NCBI GenBank assembly: GCA_014898415.1
Contig: RCTD01000009.1
Coordinates: forward strand, 1,488,001 to 1,552,000
Origin: Stromatinia cepivora
Taxonomy: Eukaryota; Ascomycota; Leotiomycetes; Helotiales; Sclerotiniaceae
DNA: 64,000 nt
Direction of reading: 5' to 3'
Shown here: positions 45,689-57,344 of the stretch, piece after piece
Position numbering within the stretch: position 1 is the first letter of the stretch
Layout: each line of letters opens with the position of its first letter
The notes under the pieces: generated by a model
Database searches by the model: none
Seen by the model: only the letters and a program-made list of their open reading frames with translations
What the model was told of the DNA's origin: nothing
Made by a program: the position numbers and the translations under genes

Positions 45689-46571
45689 ATGGCGGAAGCA
45701 ATAGATAACCCAGATGTCCCTTCAAACAGGAAGGCTTTTATTCCTTTAGGTATCTCATCTCTTGCCCCTCACCAGCCTCCCATTACCCCAAGCTAACCCC
45801 TCTAGAAAATAACCCCGAAGTAATGTCCTCTCTCCTCCACAACCTCGGTCTCTCAACAACACTCTCCTTCCACGACGTATTCTCCATCGAAGACCCATCC
45901 TTCCTCTCCTTCATCCCTCGTCCCGCTCTAGCTCTCTTGTTAGTCTTCCCAGTCTCGAAAAGCTACGAAGAATTTCGCTATTCTGAGGACAAGGACCGGG
46001 AGGATTATAAGGGCAAGGGAGAGAATGAACCGGTTATTTGGTATAAACAGACTATTAGGAATGCATGTGGTTTGATTGGGCTGTTGCATGCTGTGAGTAA
46101 TGGAGCTGCGAGGGGTTTCATTGGTATGTTTTACTTTCCCCTCCTGTTCGTTTGAACAAACGGACAACTCTAATATTTTTCTCTTTTGCAGAACAAGATA
46201 CTCCTCTGGACAAGCTAGTTAAAGACGCCATCCCTCTCGCCGCCATTGGTCGCGCAGATCTCCTATACAATTCCCAAGCCCTTGAATCTGCCCATCAAAA
46301 CGCCGCAACCCAAGGCCAGTCCTCTACACCCGATGCCGAAGACAACATCGATTTACACTACGTATGTTTTGTGAAAGACGAGAAGAACAATCTGTGGGAG
46401 ATGGACGGGAGGAGAAGAGGTCCACTCGAGTTAGGGTCACTGGGAGCAGATGAAGATGTTCTGAGTGAGAAGGCATTAGATTGGGGAGTGAGAAAGTTTT
46501 TGAAGAGAGAAGAAGAGAATGGTGCTGAGTTGAGATTTAGCTTGATTGCATTGGCACCAAGTCTTGATTAA
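45689..46571 (+). CDS. Ubiquitin carboxyl-terminal hydrolase, UCH (peptidase C12) family
   Basis: Exons 45689-45749, 45806-46123 and 46192-46571 give 252 residues. Splicing restores FIPLENNPEVMSSLLHNLGL across intron 1 and AARGFIEQDTPLDKL across intron 2. The active site is visible: Gln102 and catalytic Cys108 in YKQTIRNACGLIGLLHAV, His182 in DLHYVCFV, and Asp in WEMDGRRRGP. The active-site crossover loop lies between LENAPLD-like EQDTPLDK and DLHY. The size matches UCHL3/Yuh1-type enzymes, which release small adducts from the C-terminus of ubiquitin or Nedd8 in cytosol and nucleus. It is convergent with the ZIP gene, with 399 bp between stops. Confidence 0.95.
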
Positions 46572-46970
46572 GATGGGCGGGTAAGATTATGATTATCATG
46601 GAGCATTTTTAAAGGATCGGAAGGAATACTGGCGTTGCATGGCATCAAATGAGCAGTTACAGGACAGCTGCTTCCAGGAGTCAAACACTTTTCATCCATA
46701 TCAAAGGAAAGCTAAAAGGATGGGCCTTGGATACCATGATATGTTTAGATTTTATACGATGGCTTTATCCATAATCTTTTTACCCCTTTATCCCACTTCT
46801 ATTGACGTATATGATGTGCAACATTTCCAAAAGCCCGAAGCTACATCATAAACTCGTGTAACTTATCTCTTTGAATCATGATATCTCGTTCTATGAATAC
46901 GTCCTATGACCAAGAAATGCTATGAATTGTTAGCAACTATACCAAAATCAATAAAAAAGGCAGGAACCTA
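46572..46970. other. Convergent 3' flanks of UCH and ZIP genes
   Basis: No gene is seen. AATAAA-like signals occur on the plus strand near 46950. The frame at 46639-46851 is judged chance. Confidence 0.5.
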
Positions 46971-48275
46971 CTAAAGCATAATTCCAGCTCCAGCAGCCAT
47001 AGCCATGAATTGCTTAAGAGTCTTCGTCAACTCAACACCTCTATCCTTTCCAGTCTCCAACAATTCTGGGATAACAGCTACCGTCCCCACATACAGGAAC
47101 GTTCCAGCAGTAAAGGGTAACAACATATCGCCCCACTCTAAACTTGTGCCCATCAGTCCGTCAAATCTGCCAATACCGCCTTCATCTGTACTGGACCCAT
47201 ATTCTTGTATCATGATACCAATGACTGTGCCGAGGAGGGCTCCAAGGGCAGTTACGAATTGTGCGCCCATGGCTGCGCGTTTGGAAAAACCAGATTGGAT
47301 TAGGAGGGCAAAATCACCGACTTCGTGAGGGATTTCGTGGAAAAATACTGCGACTGTAGTTGTTGCGCCAATTGTTGGGGATGCGTAAAAGGAGGAGGAC
47401 ATGGCGAGACCATCTGTGATGTTGTGGGTGAAATCCGCGCTGTTGTAGTTAGCAAAGGTCCTCCCCAATTAGTTCTGCAGTAGGCCGTACATAAGATTAA
47501 GATACCCAGCAAGCTTCACGCTGGAATTGATTTCTTTTTCAGTCTTCTCAACCTCAACAATTGACTTCCCGTTCTCCTTCTTTCTTGATCTAGTACTTTT
47601 GGCAGGTGTATCATCCAAATTGCTTGAAATAGCAGAAGTTTCCTTCTCACTACCATGTCCATGGCTATGCGAATGATCATGACCTTCTCCGCCAGTAGCA
47701 ATTCTTAACCCTTTATCCATAGCAACAAATGTAACGAATCCAACCATGATCGCAACACCCAGTAACAAATTGCGGTTCGGTTCTACCAATACAAATCGCA
47801 CATTTTCATGGGCATCCTCGCCGAGGAAGATTTCGGGGAGGAGATGAAATAATGTATCACCTAGAAGTCCACCGACTGCGAATGCTACCATTACCGATAG
47901 AGAAGAAGGGTCGATGTTCGGTGGACATAATGCCAGGAGGAAATTGGGCGGTCCGGATATGTAGAGGGTTGCTAAAAGGGCATTGGCAGCGGGCGTGGAA
48001 GGGAAGAGGACTGCAAATATGCGAGAAGTAAGAGTCGAAGTAACTGGAGATGTCACTTGTTTATATGCATTGAGATCTTGCACAAGAGGACATTGCTATC
48101 GAGTTGAACTGGTTAGATAAGACTCGGGAAGACTATTGTGCGAGCTTACTTGGAGCTGTTCCTCTATGTCAGGCAAACTCATGCTCGCAACAGATGTAGC
48201 ATGGCCTTGAGCATATACGCATACGATTGCAATTGAAAGCAAAAGAGCGGCATGGCGGGGTCTAAAGAACGACAT
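46971..48275 (-). CDS. ZIP-family zinc transporter (Yke4/SLC39A7-like)
   Basis: Exons 48275-48150, 48095-47506 and 47439-46971; introns of 54 and 66 nt; 394 residues. An upstream in-frame ATG at 48359 would add 28 residues, but the ATG at 48275 gives a good signal peptide (FFRPRHAALLLSIAIVCVYA). Membrane segments are visible around SLSVMVAFAVGGLLGDTLFH, LLLGVAIMVGFVTFVAMDKG and the last half. The His-rich cytosolic loop HDHSHSHGHG and the metal-site helices THNITDGLA and HEIPHEVGDF are the diagnostic ZIP motifs. Members of this subfamily move zinc between the ER/Golgi lumen and cytosol. ER location is inferred from family and signal sequence. Confidence 0.93.
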
Positions 48276-48514
48276 TTTGGTTTGAAGAAGTTGGTGATGG
48301 AAAAAAGGGAATGGAAGAGGGACAGCTGAGCTTTGACTTGGGAGATTATCACAGCACAATCTCGGGTGCTGTTTAGCGAGGTAGAGCCTATAAATTCTAA
48401 GCCTTACAGGGTGTCTTGGGCTTGAGGGGCTTAGTAGAATTAGAACTAGTGCATTGAGATGTCAGGCTTCATCTTTATTAGATGTGTTACGAAGTTTTAT
48501 TAGGGTAAATTCTA
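48276..48514. other. Promoter side of the ZIP gene
   Basis: Short region between the ZIP start and the transposon's TA duplication. No gene. Confidence 0.5.
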
Positions 48515-48516
48515 TA

Positions 48517-50703
48517 ACCGATTTCCCTACATCGTGCACGACCCCACATCTTGCACGCCCCTTATATTCCTACTACAATCACTTCAAAATTCGATATTAA
48601 TTATAAATTATAAGATATAAAGCTACAATTCTTTTTAAACAATAAAGAAATATAATATTATTTTATAGAATTAAAAAACCTTTATATTTTCAATTTCAAC
48701 GAAATTTTGATATATCGCCCAGTCTTTGAATATAATACCCCCCCCCCTCCTTCCATTATTGATTTATCAATCTCTACAATATCATGATCCTTTATAACTT
48801 CTTGAAATATTAAATTTATAATAAAAAAACGTTTTTGAATTATTTGTATTCTTTTAATAGGAAATATTAATGATTTCCGAACTCTTTTTATCCCTTTTTT
48901 TAGTATTATATATAATTTGATGATCGATCTTTCTCTATACTACCCTTTTTTTAATCACTCTATTCTTTCATTCCTTTTCAATTTTTTTTTCGGCTTTCTT
49001 TTATTTCTTAGCTTCCTTCTTTTGTTTAATAATTAGTGCTTTTATTGATTAATAGGTTCTAGTTTTTTCGATTTATAAAAGGAAATATAAAAAAATATTT
49101 CTGTTTTTTTCCCCTATTAGATTTAAATATTTAGAATAGATTCTTTTTTTTTTTTTGATCTTCAAAACTTCTTTTAAACTTTTTGTTTTATACAATTGAA
49201 TATTAATATTAATTGTATATATAAATACAGCTTTAAAAAGCTTTTAAGTGATATCGGGATCCTGTTTGAAGTGAAACTTTAATTTGAAGTAATAAAGAGT
49301 TTTAATCATATATAATATCTTTATTTTATTCCCTGTAAATTGTATTGATATAAATAATATAAAGATTTACTCTGATTTGATATTGCAAATAGTAATATTC
49401 TTATTTATAAGATAAATACCAGTTTTTTTGAAAGATTTCAGGATATTATAAATAGTAATAGATTAAACCCAAACAATCTTAAATATCATCCAAAAGTTAT
49501 ATTTCGATATTCCAACGATACCTTCGCTTTTGTATATTAGATTATTGAATTCTATATCATAATTCATCGAAAGAAAAAGGAAATAACCTATATCAAAAGG
49601 TTGGAGTCGATATATAGAGTGAAGGAGGAGAATCAATAAAATAATCTTCAATTCATCGCATTTCGATATAAATTCTATATTTATATAATTAGAATAATCA
49701 TTTATAATCAATAAACGATATCCTTTCCCTACTTTTAAATGAATATAACATTGAAAGATCTTATTAAACTAAATAAAGCCGAATATATTCAACGATTATC
49801 TATTGCTTGAAGCTCCGAAATAAACCTAATCCTTCACTCCTATTTCATCAATCCATATATCCTATAAATCTCCAGATTCCCCTTTATAAATTAGAATAAA
49901 TAGAATAACCATACCATCAGCATATATATATACTAAAAGAGTGATAAACTCTCTCGATCCATCCTGCCTAGCTTTCATAGTTTTACCACGATTATATGTA
50001 TTAATATTCATTATCCTTTTCATAATCCTCCCTAAATTAATTATAAAATCTTTTTCATTTCAATTATATATATTCTTGAATAATATATTATATTTTATAA
50101 TTATTTTTATTAATTAAATAAAAAAAAAGAGGGGTATTAGTATAACTTTTTTAAATAATAAAATTCAACAATAATACAAAATAATTCAAATTAGATTATA
50201 AAAATATTCAAATATAATAATATTATCAGTTTTCATATACAAATTATCAATATATTGGAGATATCGATTTTGAAGATATGTTTTATACTTTTTTACAAAA
50301 TTTACCGTCCAATTCTTCCTTAAAAAACGATCTATAATTTCTTCTGTAAGATTTTTGATTATATAGTTTGTAAGGAGTATAGATCTTTATATCAATTTGT
50401 TAATTTAATCGATTAAAACCTTTTCTTGCTTTTTTGAAAGAGATTGATGAATTTCAGTATATATGATACTATAGAAGGTGGTTTTGCCTTTATAACGCCG
50501 AGAAAGCGTTGAACAATTGATTTTGAAGAAATTTGCTATTTGAGTATATTTAGGGTGTTCTTCCTTTTTAATTTGAGCTAATGCAAACTCCATATAGACC
50601 TCTGAAGATATATCGTCGTTATATCCGTTCATGGTGGTTGATATTTTATAAAATTAAAAGTGCGTACAAGATGTGGGGTCGTGCATGATATAGGGAAATC
50701 GGT
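48517..50703 (-). mobile_element. RIP-degraded Fot1/pogo-like (Tc1/mariner superfamily) DNA transposon, complete ends
   Basis: Left end ACCGATTTCCCTACATCGTG and right end (reverse complement) ACCGATTTCCCTATATCATG continue as near-identical inverted repeats of about 44 bp (ACCCCACATCTTG in both). The mismatches are C/T or G/A transitions. TA flanks both sides (48515-48516 and 50704-50705), the usual target duplication of this superfamily. The 2187-bp element is very AT-rich and carries a transposase relic on the minus strand. It has inserted between the ZIP gene promoter and a gene-poor stretch. Activity is lost, as shown in the transposase entry. Confidence 0.93.
48850..50632 (-). pseudogene. 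Fot1/pogo-type DDE transposase relic
   Basis: The first 75 codons from ATG 50632 give a Psq/CENP-B-type helix-turn-helix: FALAQIKKEEHPKYTQIANF, LSRRYKGKT and QSLSKKQEKVLID. The frame then continues past stops with EEIIDRFLRKNWTVNFVKKY and LQNRYLQYIDNL, the second HTH. Further on come KTMKARQDGSREFITLL, IYKGESGDL-stop-DIWIDE and VYFGAS. Last comes a frame at 49711-49463 with SKCDELKIILLILLLHSIYR, LQPFDIG and IYKSEGIVGISK. The second catalytic Asp region reads INDYSNY where the family has a V-D-G-H-S-S-H pattern, so the Asp is now Asn. Stops stand where Gln, Arg or Trp codons are expected. The changes are C-to-T or G-to-A, the RIP signature. Confidence 0.9.
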
Positions 50704-50705
50704 TA

Positions 50706-52238
50706 TGCATCTTGAGTTTTTTGAAATTTGCTCATTGTTGAGGCAAAGTCTTTGGTTGATCTTTAATCGAATAGATGATGTATCACTCACTGTCAGCCAG
50801 CCACTTCAGCAGAATAGAGATCTGTCATCTTTGATTCACATACCTTGTATCAGTACTACATAATACGGAGTATCATGATGATGATTCTAAGCTTCCAGCA
50901 GGTGCAAGTGCAAGGCCGGACGCTATGATTTACATTTTTAGAGAAGCAAGCATGCTTTCAATATACTTCTAGAAGGAGGCTACCAGGTTGTGCCCATAAT
51001 TGAGTGCTATTCGAGATTCAATCTGTGCTGCAGTTCTCTTAGGGTTATGAACTATCGTGGAGCTGAATTCCCATGCCAACATCTACCTTCCATTGTGAGG
51101 ATGTTTACAACAGAGCAGAGAAATAGTGTTGTGGCTGCAAGCCGATACCCCAAATCTCTCCATTCATATTATCACTATGAGAAATTCCTGGCAAAAAATT
51201 GCTGTTGGACGCAGCCCATTCATAAACTCCCAAGCGGGTCACTAGTGAGCGACCTCACAAATTAAGATCATGCTTGATGAATATATGGTATTTGGAAATG
51301 CTAACAGAATGGCTCGTTACAAGGCAATAAGATATCAAGTGAGTATCCTGTACCTGTTCCTCTTGTGTCGGAGATGAGAGGTACCTAGTGGAAGTTCTAT
51401 CAAACTTCTAATTAAGTCTAGTTATTCTCGTCCGATTGTTCCCAAATAGGTTATACCATTCTCTTATATCCCTTTAATAAGCTATTAGTTTCTGATGAAC
51501 TGCTATCTATATTTATCACTTCAGCAGTTTAGGTTCCAATTGCTAGTTCAAACGTTTAAATTGGCTAAGGAAGAACTTGTAGATATAGATCATTGATTGG
51601 ATCGTATAAAATAAGTAATTCGAGCCCGATAGCGTCTTCCATTATACACATAGCAGTTGCGCCAAAAGATTTATAGTATTCTTATGGCAGTAATAAAAAC
51701 CAATAATATAGCACTTTTGTCTTAACTATGATAAGTTCAACAGCTTTGTTCCTATGCTCTACACTTCAAGTGTTCTCTAGGGGATGTCTGTTTTCGATCG
51801 TGCTCGAGGTTCAAGATGAGTTCAGATCCATAAGGCTAATGAATACGTCCAGTAAATTTTCCACTGGATGCATACTCAAGCTGTATGTTACCTCCCCAAA
51901 GCTTTTTCTAGTTTATAACAAGGAAGAATTGAAATGTCACACAGGAAGATCACGAATATATTACCAAGACCATCGCTTTTAGACACAGCAGAAGCTGCGC
52001 CTCAAATCCTCCGAGCGTAGAGCATCTTGAGCCTCTCCTTCCATGAGTTGATGGGAGTACATCTGTAAGTAGCCGGTCCATAGCCCTGTCAATGTCGCTG
52101 TATTTCCAATCGTTTGCAAAGCCCAAGAACGTTGTACAACCTTGAAATGCTCAAAATGCCATGGTCTCCCGATCATGGCAAGTTTTGTTATTCTTGATGA
52201 GAGGCTTTCATTAGACTTTACAACACCCAAATCAAAAA
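50706..52238. other. Intergenic, no gene seen
   Basis: Right flank of the transposon to the start of the membrane-protein pseudogene. Frames here are short and unrecognised. Confidence 0.5.
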
Positions 52239-54292
52239 ATGTCCCTTCTCATATATATGATCACTTCACGTATTGGCCCCATAAGTGCCTATCCCGTGGC
52301 CAGTGCAGGTTCGAATGATGTTAATATCACAGCCTTACGGACAGATGTTGCTCCTGGCTGGGTCTCGAAACCAGATGGCCGAGGCACTTGGAGCTTGCTG
52401 TAAAGCTGCGTTGGGACTCTAATAGCATGCGTGTATACGGCAATCCACCTGAACATTCCTCCCAGTCATGAAAGAGTGTACTTGGGTTGGATAAGGAAAG
52501 TGAAGTGGGTGATGATCGCGCTTTTAGCTCCAGAAATCGTCGCATACACTGCTTTCGAACAATATTATCTTGGTCGCAAGTTCCTTAAAAAGCTAACTTC
52601 CAATGAAGAAGAGAAGATTGGTGACCGTTCTATTGATATGAAAAATAGTGCTGATGTTCTCAGGCTAAGAAAGCTTCTGGAAAGCCTAATTTCGACATGG
52701 TATATGCTCACTATACGATGATGGGTGGATTTGCTGTAGACGTTAGCGATCTTCACAATGTTCTCAAAACCGTAACTTTCACCCCCGACGGCATTCTTTT
52801 CCTGGCGAGCATTGGTTTGGCGCCACATCTCGATAAACAAGAAATCGAGGACAAGAGTAAATCAGACCTGCTTGGAAAGGTGCTGGCTTCTCTACGAGGT
52901 ATGTGGAGCATTGGTCAAGCAATTGAGAGGAAGTGTTCGGGCTACCCTACCACTATGCTCGAAGTGCATACTACCGTCCACGTTGTATACGCACTAGCTC
53001 TATACATACTCTGGGCTAAAAAACCTCTGAACGTAGGGGTGCCTAGCATTGTGAAGTTCGACGGACCAAATGGGAAGTACCTAGCTTTTATGCTGCAACT
53101 AGGAGCAGAGAAAGGACACCGTTCCGCTGAATTACACCCTGAAAAGAAATGGTACAACATATCACCGTCACATCATTGTGGATTTGTAAACTACGATGGT
53201 ACAAAGGCAGCTCGATGCGTATATGGTGAGCCGGAGATGGGAATATTTTTAGAGAACCAGCCAGAATCGGCAAATCCTCTGTCTGGCAATATTTCCACCA
53301 ACGATGTTATCTCACTTGCATCAAAACCGGATATCACAGATTTGGATCATCGCCAGGAATTCGGCGGTATTGTCAAACATTACGAACGCTCGGAGGAAGA
53401 GATAAAGAGCCTCCCCAAATCATGTAGGGCTCGCCAAACGCATGTGGAATACAAGTCGGCTGCAGAAATACCAATCGCTTGCACCATGGTTACAGGCCAG
53501 TCGTTAAATTCGGGCTTCGGCCCTGGCCTTGACCATAATTCAGGTAAAATGCACCACAATATGAAATGTGATAGCAGATCTATTAAAGTATCCTTGACAC
53601 ACAGAGATGTGAAAAGGCTCAACTTAGCCGCGGAATACATCAAAGAATCATCACAACCACCAAAGCCAGTAGAAGCGCGGGATGGGGACAGCCAAACCTC
53701 TTTCAATGAGAAGGTCCAAGTTGCATTGAAGCCAATATTCGACTTTGCCGAAGGGATGAATTTACCTCTTGCATTGAGGGCTCCAAATCTTAGTGGTACT
53801 ATATTCAAGAGTGCACAAAATGATGCCACATATCTCTCTGCAGCAATGGCTATAGTTCCTGCGCTATACGGCTCCGTCCACATTGGCGCTCTTACCATTC
53901 TGTTGCCAAGTACGATGGAGCGGTTTCTGTGGAAAATATCATGCTATTATTTGATTGTTGCCGCCGGTCTATTTGGTGCCTGGTCTCCTTTGAAATATGC
54001 GGACACACAGATTGCTCGTGTCTTCAAAATGGATAACACGTCACTCGAAAAGTGGGAATTGTTCAGAGGGGAGTATGGTTATACATTTGAAGGAAAAATA
54101 CAGAGTACAGTGCTCGGATGTTTCTCATTGTGCCATTACATCAAGCTTATTTTACTTGGACTTGGAGGGGCACTATATGTCGCCGCTAGGATGTACATAG
54201 TGATCGAGTCATTTATCTCATTACGCCATATACCAGTTGGAGTATATCAGACTCCTACGCTCAATATTATGGGAAATCTGCCTCATATTTAG
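52239..54292 (+). pseudogene. Broken multi-pass membrane protein of a fungal-expanded uncharacterised family
   Basis: From ATG 52239 the frame reads MSLLIYMITSRIGPISAYPV then VAPGWVSKPDGRGTWSLL and meets TAA at 52401-52403. It continues in the same frame with SCVGTLIACVYTAIHLNIPP, ALLAPEIVAYTAFEQYYLGR. The frame then has to shift by one base near 52690 to reach the 531-codon frame starting VYAHYTMMGGFAVDV, which runs to the stop at 54292. The GRGTW, CVYTA.HLNIP, APE.VA..A.EQY and MGGF motifs, hydrophobic segments and a final VGVYQTPT..IMGNLPHI tail match a widespread family of filamentous-ascomycete membrane proteins of unknown role. Because both halves align with the family around the lesions, a disabling stop plus a frameshift is the simplest reading. 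Sequencing error or an unusual intron cannot be excluded. Confidence 0.75.
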
Positions 54293-55455
54293 CTGATATT
54301 ATTTTTTAGATTAGTTGTTGAAGTGTTTGATTTGTGTTTGTCTAATGATGATAGTATATAGAATATCGCTGCTGTAGAATTTTAGTGAAGAAATTGTGAT
54401 TCTTGAATTTTTGTATTCGTACTTGCCAAAAACAAAGGCAAGATTTTCGTGGAATGGAATGGCGTATGATGTCGCTTAAGGAATGGAGATAAATGTTAGA
54501 TTGAAGCCGGAATATACCTTTTATTTGATATACATACAGTATTTTCCTTTATGATCTTGACTATGCAATTTTGGTAGTGCAGCTCTCCAACTTCATCAAT
54601 GGCTCCTGCTGATATAAAATGCTATCAATACAGGAATTACCAAGGGATGGTAGCAATTCAGATCCAAAGAGTGGGAGATACAGTAATTCAGTTTCTGGTA
54701 TCATTAGAAGCATTGTGATAACCCCTCAACTCAAATCTATGTCATTTCCATCTTGTATATCTCATTCTCTATAAACTACACGTTGCTAATGTTCGAAACA
54801 CAAAAGTCTTGGTGGATAACACACGAAGAAAAGATATTCTAGTAGGAGCCTCAAACAAAGAATAGATTAAGTAGCAGATGGTTGCTCTAATAGCCCGGAT
54901 TTATTTTTTGAGAGTAGATTCTAGTGGTAAAAAGTTTTTCCTCAACCAATTTCATTGATATTGATCTTTTGATATATTTTCTGCTCAAACAAGCTCTGCT
55001 TCATGAATTATATTGACCTTCATCCTACTTTAAACAAGATGAAGGGCCATAATAAAAGCACCGGAACAGAGGTGAAGTTACACATGAAAGAGCTAGAGTC
55101 TACAAACACCCTGATATACATAATAAAAGAGGAATACCGCTTATAAGCTGAGCGTAGCTGAGGTCAAGTTAAGTTATCTCCTTCGCTTTCACATATTCAA
55201 AGCATGAAGACAGCAAGTAGCTCTTTTCATTCAAATATAAAGTAATGAAGGATGAAGAAATACACTACAGTACCTTCCTTCACTCCAGTATTTGTCTTTG
55301 ATGAATGGTGGCTTTATTCTAATATACCTATTTCAATCCATCAATCCTCATAGCAAGGATAAATCGTTCATCCCAGCCCTCTAGAAGATATCAGCTCTGC
55401 GACATACCCCCCTTTCAAAGTAAAACTAGTATCGTATCGGCATACCTTTTCCACT
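54293..55455. other. Intergenic, no gene seen
   Basis: AT-rich flank between the membrane-protein pseudogene and the small coiled-coil gene. Nothing supported. Confidence 0.5.
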
Positions 55456-55758
55456 ATGGGTCAACTCAATACAACCAATTCGCCCAATGCAACTTATCAG
55501 CTTAGTGCAACCGATCAACTCAATACAACCGAAAGGGAGGAATTTGTGAAGCTCTGGGAGGCAGACAGGAGGAATCATCCAGCTGCAGCGATGTCGGCAA
55601 AGATGAATGAGAAAGCTAAAGCCGGGGTGGAAGGCATGGATAAGAAAAAAGGTTATTCTATAACGCGGATGAGTAAAGTTATCAAGGCTTACAAGAAAGA
55701 ACTTCAAGCTGAAGAGGAGAGGTTGAAGAGAGAAAAGGAGGCGGAGGATAATCATTAA
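55456..55758 (+). CDS. Small basic coiled-coil protein, unknown function
   Basis: A 100-residue intronless frame with ATG preceded by a purine at -3. The N-terminus has two copies of a QLNTT unit encoded by 15-bp repeats CAACTCAATACAACC. The middle reads EFVKLWEADRRNHPAAAMSA, and the C-terminus (MSKVIKAYKKELQAEEERLK) is a charged helix likely to coil. No signal peptide. The composition, internal direct repeat and lack of known motifs suggest a young or lineage-restricted gene. Expression evidence would be needed to be sure it is real. Confidence 0.45.
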   Translation: MGQLNTTNSPNATYQLSATDQLNTTEREEFVKLWEADRRNHPAAAMSAKMNEKAKAGVEGMDKKKGYSITRMSKVIKAYKKELQAEEERLKREKEAEDNH

Positions 55759-57344
55759 AAGAAGATGGAGTAGATAAATGGGTACCGCGGAACAAGATTC
55801 CTTGCCTAAATGGACGGGTTTAATAGGGAAGTTGGTGTATTCTAGGGATTTTTATAAGAAGAATCCTTGAAAGAGACTAATGCATGGAAGGTGGCGCAAA
55901 AGTTTACACGTCAAGAGTCAAACTTGCTGTTATGAGATATGTGACTACATCTCATCCTGTATTTACGAGACTAAGATTCAAACTCCTTAGATCTAACACA
56001 TCATCGACAGTAGTCAAAGGGCAAGCATCCAAATACCACCAATATCCCAATCGGAATACCGCCTTGCTTCTGCCAACACGAAGATCAGTCGTAATTTAAT
56101 TGAGGGCGGCCGACTCCAATATTTCGCACCTACAACTTCAAGTTCCAGAAGTGACAGCTTGCACATACCAGCTTCGCAAAGGGCAAGAAAACAAATCTCC
56201 AGCGCTCATACCAGCAAAACTTGAGCTTCACAATCTAAAGACAACGCATCCACTAAAGCAACAGTTCAATCCTCAAACACAAGAAAGCTTTACTAGAGCT
56301 AGCACTTCCTTTCAACGGATTTGGTTTCAAAACTGCCAGATTACAGTACTGCTGCCCTTCTGTTGGCTTCCACTTAAGCACTGAACCAAGAGCAAGCTAA
56401 AAAAAATAGCTTCTGGATCTCCACTGATTTCCTTCTCAGCCCGAATGACTTTCCCAATTACCACGTGATAGGAGCACAATAAGATCATCACGTGTACACA
56501 AGGATTCCTCACCACCTCACTACCTTACCAAAAGTTCGCCAGCATAAAACCCCACATCCCTCCCATCACCTCCCATCTAAACTATTACACATATAAACTC
56601 CAAACCTGCCTACCTTCAAACCTCCAAACATGCAACCCTGTATGCCCATCCATCTCATCCAAGCTTCAGCTCCGCGACCCCGACCCCAAACTATCGAACC
56701 CCAAACTCTATTTCCCCTCTAGCCCAATTACCACCGACGATCCATCCCATAGAACCAACAATCCCGATAACGGCGGCGATAACATTCCCGCATTCAATCA
56801 TGCCTTCTGCTCTTCCTTCCCTTCCCATTCCCCTTTCTTCAAGTAATGAAGTCATAGGCTCGTTCCTGTACTAATATTTCCCCTAGACTCAATACGTTTA
56901 AATGTGGCTAGGGAGCTAGCTTTAGCTCCTGATCTAATGCCGTCTAGCGTCAATGTAGATCCGTCGATCTAGGCTAGTTGTCATGATGGAAGGTAGCTAG
57001 TGCGATCTGATCTGCGGACGCATTCTTTGGTAAACCTTGGTAAAGGTTGAAGATTGGGGTTGTTGTGGTAGTTGTCAGCTGAGTTCCTGTTTGGTATGGG
57101 TTATGGGAAGAGATGATCCTCACATGTAGAACGTAAGGCTTAGTTTATCGAAGTCCTTTGGACTGAGGGTCATGGTGAAGGAATCAAGGCCCTGGGCAAT
57201 TCTTCACCACTCATTGCAACGCTTCTGATACTTAAATATTTTTCTTATTCGCTCATTTATACAATTTCTGTAAAAATTAATTTACAAACGTGAAATGAAT
57301 GCCCAAATACTCATACAATGGCAATCGTGCAAATATACTAACCC
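55759..57344. other. Intergenic, no convincing gene
   Basis: Pyrimidine-rich plus strand at 56490-56850. CACGTG-type sites occur near 56462 and 56490. The frames at 55884-56384 are unrecognised. Confidence 0.5.
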
